Below are positions 60,504 to 64,000 of a stretch of 64,000 bases of DNA, piece by piece. A model generated the notes under the pieces. The model saw only the letters and a program-made list of their open reading frames with translations. It made no database searches and was not told the origin of the DNA. A program made the translations under genes and the position numbers. How positions within the stretch are numbered: position 1 is the stretch's first letter; every line of letters begins with the position of its first letter. Origin of the DNA: Streptomyces niveus (lineage in GTDB: Bacteria; Actinomycetota; Actinomycetes; Streptomycetales; Streptomycetaceae); contig NZ_CP018047.1 of assembly GCF_002009175.1 (NCBI RefSeq), forward strand, positions 5,890,001 to 5,954,000. The letters are read 5' to 3'.

Positions 60504-61487
60504 TCAGCTCTCGAACGTCAGCACCTCGTGGACGGACCGGCGCGGTGTCCGGGGCCCTCGGGGCCCGTAGCCGAGCCGCAGGACCATCTGGACATGCCCC
60601 GAGCCCGAGACCGGATCGCGCAGCAGCCACCGCAGGTCGGACCATTCGAGCGCCTGGGTGGCGAAGGAACTCGTCAGCCCGTGCCCCGTGGCGACGAGGA
60701 GCAGCCGTTCCAGTGCCTGCCCCGCTCGCAGCCAGTCGGCCGGCTCGTCCGCCGCCGTGCTGAGCAGCGCCACCTGGGGCCGGTCCTCGAAGTCGGCCGT
60801 GGGCCGGCCCTCCACCACGTCGAGCCCGGCGAAGTCGCGGGCGGGGGCGGTTCCGCCGCGCTTGCGCGGCCCGAACGCGTACTCCGGCACCCCGTCCTTC
60901 ATGGCGCCGGCCCCGGAGTTCCTGGTCCACCCCGCCCGTTCCGCGTTCCGGTCGGGGTCCATGAGGCTGTAGCCCTCGGCGTCCGCGATCAGGTCGAGCA
61001 CGGACCTCAGGTGCGGGCCGGAGAGAAACGTCAGCTCGGCTCCTTCGAGCCGGGCGGCGCCCCCTAGCGTGTCCCGGAGAGCCGGCGGAATCCGCCGCCC
61101 GGTGAACGGAAAACGGCTCGTGTGCCGTTCGCGGATGGCCGGATACAGCTCGGCCAGCGCGTCCGTGGTCGTGGGGGAGCCGATCCGTACGGTCGCCAGC
61201 CGCTCGGGAACCGCCGGATCGGGGAGCAGCGTCGTCTCGGGGCGCCTGCCGAGGTGGGCGAGCGCCACCCGCAGATTCAGGAGCGCGGCCCCGCACCCCA
61301 CGTGCAGACCCCGTCCGTCCCGGTCCTCGTGCGTCATGGCGCGGGAGAGGTCCGCGGACAGCGTGATGGTGCCGGTGCCCGGTGCGTACCGGAAAAGCCA
61401 AGGCTGTGCGTTGTGCATCGACGGTGCGGCGGTGGCGTCGGACACGAGCCCCGTCACCGTCAGCCTGTCGATCGTCTGTACGGACAC
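60504..61487 (-). CDS. Acg-type FMN-binding nitroreductase family protein
   Basis: 327 residues. GTG 61487 behind GGGAGG; the frame upstream to 61661 crosses the operator and is not used. Nitroreductase-fold signatures: SDATAAPSMHNAQPWLFRYA near the N-terminus, RHTSRFPFTGRRIPPALRD in the middle and GLTSSFATQALEWSDLRWLL in the C-terminal part, ending QMVLRLGYGPRGPRTPRRSV. This is the layout of Acg (Rv2032) proteins of the mycobacterial DosR regulon, which bind FMN but lack reductase activity in M. tuberculosis. Divergent from the USP at 61716, with a large inverted repeat between. Confidence 0.88.
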   Translation of the reverse strand: MSVQTIDRLTVTGLVSDATAAPSMHNAQPWLFRYAPGTGTITLSADLSRAMTHEDRDGRGLHVGCGAALLNLRVALAHLGRRPETTLLPDPAVPERLATVRIGSPTTTDALAELYPAIRERHTSRFPFTGRRIPPALRDTLGGAARLEGAELTFLSGPHLRSVLDLIADAEGYSLMDPDRNAERAGWTRNSGAGAMKDGVPEYAFGPRKRGGTAPARDFAGLDVVEGRPTADFEDRPQVALLSTAADEPADWLRAGQALERLLLVATGHGLTSSFATQALEWSDLRWLLRDPVSGSGHVQMVLRLGYGPRGPRTPRRSVHEVLTFES

Positions 61488-61529
61488 GGCACCTCCCGGG
61501 CCTCGTCGTGTTTCCAGCGTGGCGGCGGT

Positions 61530-61576
61530 GACATGGTTCGGGCAGGGGCCGACCGTCCCCTTCCCCGAACCATGTC
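61530..61576. promoter_or_regulatory. Large operator-like inverted repeat with DevR/OsdR-box-like core
   Basis: GACATGGTTCGGG (61530-61542) is the exact reverse complement of CCCGAACCATGTC (61564-61576). The 21-nt spacer contains GGGGCCGACCGTCCCC (61545-61560), a near-palindrome resembling the GGGNC...GNCCC core of DosR/DevR boxes. It lies between the divergent Acg and USP genes. Confidence 0.55.
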
Positions 61577-61586
61577 GCCCCCATGT

Positions 61587-61609
61587 GACAGGCCGCCCCA
61601 GGGCCTGTC
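61587..61609. promoter_or_regulatory. Second short hairpin in the divergent promoter
   Basis: GACAGGCC (61587-61594) pairs with GGCCTGTC (61602-61609) over a 7-nt loop, between the large inverted repeat and the USP start. Possible second operator half. Confidence 0.4.
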
Positions 61610-61715
61610 GTCGCTCGATAGGGCTGGGTGGCACCTGCTGCGCCGTGCCCACCGGAGTCACGCTTGAGCGTGTGGCCCCGTTCCTCGGCGGCCCACACCC
61701 TGGAAGGGGGCCGTC

Positions 61716-62588
61716 ATGAACCGTGTCGTCACCGTCGGCCTCGACGGCACGCCCGAATCACTGACCGCCGCCCGCTGGGCCGCGAGGGAGGCCGAGCTGC
61801 GCGGGGTGACCCTGCGGATGATGCACGCGTGGGTGCTGCTCTCCGAGGAGTGGGACGAGCCGCCCACGGCGCAGGACGACCCGAACTACTGGCCGAAGTG
61901 GATCGTCGAGCAGGCGCGGCGAAGCGTCGAGCCGCTTCACCCCAGCCTGCCCGTGGTCGAGGACCTGGTGGCGGAGGATCCGGTGGACGCGCTGCTGGCG
62001 GCCGCTGAGGAATCGGAGCTGCTGGTGCTCGGCTCGCGGGACATGGCACCTCTGGCGAGCTACTTCCTCGGCGACATCGGACTGCACCTCATGGTGCACG
62101 CGCGGGCCCCGACCGTGTTCGTGCGGGCGCGTGACGACTCCGTACCGGCCACCGACGAGGGCGACGTGGCCGTGGCCCTCGGTCTGCACGGCCCGTGTGA
62201 CGAACTGCTGGAGTTCGCGTTCGCCGGCGCGGCCCGGCGCGGTGTCACGCTGCGCGCCGTCCACGGCAGGAACCTGCCGGCCTCCGCCTACACACGGGGC
62301 GGCATCGTCGCCGACCCGTATCTCCCCGGCGTGGTCATCAGGGGCGCTCAACGGGAACTGGCCGACGCACTCCGTCCCTGGCGCGAGAAGTACCCGGACG
62401 TGCGGGTGGTCGACACCGTGCGGGCGGAGAGCCCGGCGAGGGCCCTCGTACGGGGAGCGGCGGGCGCCGGCCTCCTCGTCGTCGGCCGCCGCGAGAGACA
62501 CCCGAGGACCGCGGTGCGTGTGGGCAATGTCCTGGGGGCGGCCGTGCACCACGCACCGTGCCCGGTCGCGATCGTCCCGCACGGCTGA
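61716..62588 (+). CDS. Universal stress protein, tandem UspA domains
   Basis: 290 residues. ATG 61716 with GGAAGGGGG. N-terminal domain begins RVVTVGLDGTPESLTAARWA; its nucleotide motif is degenerate (GSRDMAPLASYFLGDIG). The C-terminal domain (about 150-290) ends VGRRERHPRTAVRVGNVLGAAVHHAPCPV. ATP binding is therefore doubtful in both halves. Transcribed away from the Acg gene and towards the XRE-PNPOx gene. A 25-bp tandem duplication spans its stop codon. Confidence 0.9.
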   Translation: MNRVVTVGLDGTPESLTAARWAAREAELRGVTLRMMHAWVLLSEEWDEPPTAQDDPNYWPKWIVEQARRSVEPLHPSLPVVEDLVAEDPVDALLAAAEESELLVLGSRDMAPLASYFLGDIGLHLMVHARAPTVFVRARDDSVPATDEGDVAVALGLHGPCDELLEFAFAGAARRGVTLRAVHGRNLPASAYTRGGIVADPYLPGVVIRGAQRELADALRPWREKYPDVRVVDTVRAESPARALVRGAAGAGLLVVGRRERHPRTAVRVGNVLGAAVHHAPCPVAIVPHG

Positions 62589-62621
62589 GACGCCGTGCGT
62601 CCCGCACGGCTGAGACGCCGT
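62573..62621 (+). repeat. 25-bp tandem duplication across the USP stop codon
   Basis: The 24-nt string beginning CGTCCCGCACGGCTGAGACG is at 62573-62596 and again at 62598-62621 (period 25). The first copy contains the stop TGA (62586-62588). Confidence 0.95.
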
Positions 62622-62673
62622 ACTGGGAAGACGCGCACGAAGGCGGAGACGTGACCAGGAGGAGGCGACCACG

Positions 62674-63414
62674 ATGACCGGTACGGAGCCGGACCACGGC
62701 TTCCGGCCCGACGCCCCCGTACCGCATCGGTCCGATCTCGGCCGACGCGTGGCGGCCCGGCGCCAGGAACTGGGGCTGACCCGTGAGGACGTGGCGGTGC
62801 GGGCGGGCTCGGCGCCCGGCTACATCCAGTACCTGGAGGAGTGGGCGGCGGCGCCCGGGACGGGCTTCCTGCTGCGCCTGGCCGACGCGCTGGAGACCAC
62901 GGTCACGGAGCTGGTCGGCGGGACGGCCGATCTTCCGCCGGGCCCGGGGGCGGCGGGGAACGATCCGGAGCTGACCGACCTGAACGCGGAGGAGTGCCGG
63001 CAGCTGCTGTCCACCCACGGGGTGGGAAGAGTGGCCGTGACCCAGCACGGTGCGCCCGCGGTGTATCCCGTGAACTACACGGTCGACGGTGACCTGGTGG
63101 CCTTCAGGACAGCACCGGAGGCGGCGCCCGCGGCGGCCCGGGACCAGGCGGTCGCGTTCGAGGTGGACCACATCGACGAGGCGTTCAGCCAGGGCTGGAG
63201 CGTCCTTGTCATCGGTGACGGCCATGCGGTCACCGATCCCGAGCGCGTACTGCGCCTGGAAGAACGGGCCCACACCACGCCCTGGGCCGGCGGCGACCGC
63301 GGCCTGTGGATCGGGGTCACGCCGACCGAGATCACCGGGCGCCGGATCCGGCAGCGGCACAACCGGGGCCCGGTGGCCCCCGCGCCCCCGGCCGGAAGCG
63401 GCCCGCTTGCCTGA
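62674..63414 (+). CDS. XRE helix-turn-helix fused to pyridoxamine-phosphate-oxidase-like domain
   Basis: 246 residues. ATG 62674 with CAGGAGGAGG. Residues about 18-78 are an XRE/lambda-type helix-turn-helix (LGRRVAARRQELGLTREDVAVRAGSAPGYIQYLEEW). Residues about 100-225 are a split-barrel flavin/F420-type domain (LNAEECRQLLSTHGVGRVAVTQHGAPAVYPVNYTVDGDLVAFRT; AVAFEVDHIDEAFSQGWSVLVIGDG). Such fusions recur in actinobacterial hypoxia regulons and may be redox- or flavin-sensing regulators. Downstream of the USP and upstream of the GAF kinase. Confidence 0.9.
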   Translation: MTGTEPDHGFRPDAPVPHRSDLGRRVAARRQELGLTREDVAVRAGSAPGYIQYLEEWAAAPGTGFLLRLADALETTVTELVGGTADLPPGPGAAGNDPELTDLNAEECRQLLSTHGVGRVAVTQHGAPAVYPVNYTVDGDLVAFRTAPEAAPAAARDQAVAFEVDHIDEAFSQGWSVLVIGDGHAVTDPERVLRLEERAHTTPWAGGDRGLWIGVTPTEITGRRIRQRHNRGPVAPAPPAGSGPLA

Positions 63415-63438
63415 ACCCGTAACGCTGAGCCCGTACGC
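63412..63438 (+). repeat. 14/13-bp direct repeat starting at the XRE-PNPOx stop codon
   Basis: TGAACCCGTAACGC (63412-63425) is followed by TGAGCCCGTACGC (63426-63438). The first TGA is the stop codon. Confidence 0.8.
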
Positions 63439-63445
63439 CCCAGCC

Positions 63446-63481
63446 CCGCATCCATGGGGGAAGCGCCGTCCCGGGATGCGG
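63446..63481 (+). terminator. Hairpin after the XRE-PNPOx gene
   Basis: CCGCATCC (63446-63453) pairs with GGATGCGG (63474-63481) across a 20-nt loop, 31 bp after the stop codon. Likely a terminator before the kinase gene. Confidence 0.5.
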
Positions 63482-63556
63482 TGACGGACGCAGTCGCTAC
63501 CGTGGAATTGCGGCCTCGTGGAGGCCCGACGGCAGGACTGCCCCGACGGAGGACTC

Positions 63557-64000
63557 GTGGGCGACGGCGACGACACGGGCAGGTACGGCGACGACGTACG
63601 ACGCCGGCAGGACGTCCTGCCCGCCGAGCTGCGGGCGCAGCTCGGCGCCGTACAGCACGGCAATCCCGAATCGGTGCAGAGCCTCCTCCAGGCCGTGCTC
63701 TCCGTCGGACGGGAGCTGGACCTCCCTCAGGTGCTGCGGCGCATCGTGGAAGCCGCGGTGGTGCTGGTGGACGCCGAGTACGGAGCACTGGGTGTCGTGG
63801 AGGAGGACACGCGCCTGTCCCAGTTCGTGACGGTCGGCGTCGACCCGGACCGGGCAGCCGCCATCGGACACCTTCCCGAAGGGCACGGAATCCTGGGTGA
63901 ACTCATCCGCCACCCGAGGCCGTTGCGCCTTTCGGACCTGACGAGTCATTCGGCGTCCTACGGGTTTCCGCCGAACCATCCCCCCATGCACTCGTTCCTC
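63557..64000 (+). CDS. GAF-domain sensor histidine kinase, DevS/OsdK-like (3' end outside window)
   Basis: 148 codons to the window edge, no stop. GTG 63557 with GGAGG. After a polar 40-residue N-terminus comes SVQSLLQAVLSVGRELDLPQVLRRIVEAAVVLVDAEYGALGV, then LPEGHGILGELIRHPRPLRLSDLTSH and PASYGFPPNHPPMHSFL-like text (here HSASYGFPPNHPPMHSFL). This is the first GAF domain of the DevS/DosT/OsdK family; in mycobacteria it binds haem and senses oxygen, NO or CO. A second GAF and a HisKA_3/HATPase should follow. It is the likely regulator of the stress genes to its left. Confidence 0.88.
   Translation, partial: MGDGDDTGRYGDDVRRRQDVLPAELRAQLGAVQHGNPESVQSLLQAVLSVGRELDLPQVLRRIVEAAVVLVDAEYGALGVVEEDTRLSQFVTVGVDPDRAAAIGHLPEGHGILGELIRHPRPLRLSDLTSHSASYGFPPNHPPMHSFL

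Overview
The window is high-GC actinobacterial DNA, almost certainly from a Streptomyces chromosome. Third codon positions are strongly G/C, GTG and TTG starts are common, many genes carry Tat or Sec signal peptides, and the gene content is typically streptomycete: MalR/amylase/pullulanase, SigE-family ECF sigma factor, LuxR-type two-component pairs, DUF1996, DUF4230, AEC exporter and a DevS/OsdK-like GAF kinase. No rRNA, tRNA, CRISPR array, transposase or phage gene was seen.

Layout. 1-8.6 kb is a starch block: the 3' part of a malR-like LacI repressor, a secreted alpha-amylase with CBM20, and a 1777-residue amylase-pullulanase. 8.7-15.0 kb holds a STAND-type ATPase, a DUF4230 protein, a TetR regulator divergent from a small membrane protein, and a membrane protein with a sigma-factor-like N-terminus. 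15.1-21.0 kb holds a structure-rich spacer, a GH89 alpha-N-acetylglucosaminidase, a lipoprotein and a DUF1996 protein. 21.2-27.4 kb holds a NarL-type two-component pair, an epimerase, a two-gene metal-related membrane operon (PepSY) and an orphan winged-helix regulator.

27.7-37.9 kb is the most unusual part. Four promoters match the DNA-damage 'RecA-NDp' element (TTGTCAGTG-N8-TA/CAnnnT), which in mycobacteria is the target of PafBC. Three of them sit exactly 7 nt from an ATG, so the transcripts should be leaderless. Interleaved is a translationally coupled pair: a TROVE-like protein with a vWA domain (Ro60-type layout) and a partner ending in a Fis-type helix-turn-helix. 38.2-47.7 kb is a secreted carbohydrate block (ThuA/DUF1080, PQQ-type sugar dehydrogenase with PKD and CBM6, DUF5703/GH95-like, GH87-like).

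48.0-57.3 kb holds an ECF sigma factor coupled to a membrane-anchored beta-propeller protein, a second two-component pair and a divergent FtsX-type ABC operon. At 57.3-58.6 kb a truncated siderophore-ABC ATPase leads into an iron box and an O-methyltransferase. 58.6-64 kb resembles the DevRS/OsdRK dormancy regulon: three universal stress proteins, an Acg-type nitroreductase, an XRE-PNPOx fusion and the start of a GAF sensor kinase, with a large operator-like inverted repeat in the divergent promoter. A recurrent oddity is that six plus-strand stop codons each begin or lie in a short tandem duplication whose period is never a multiple of three.
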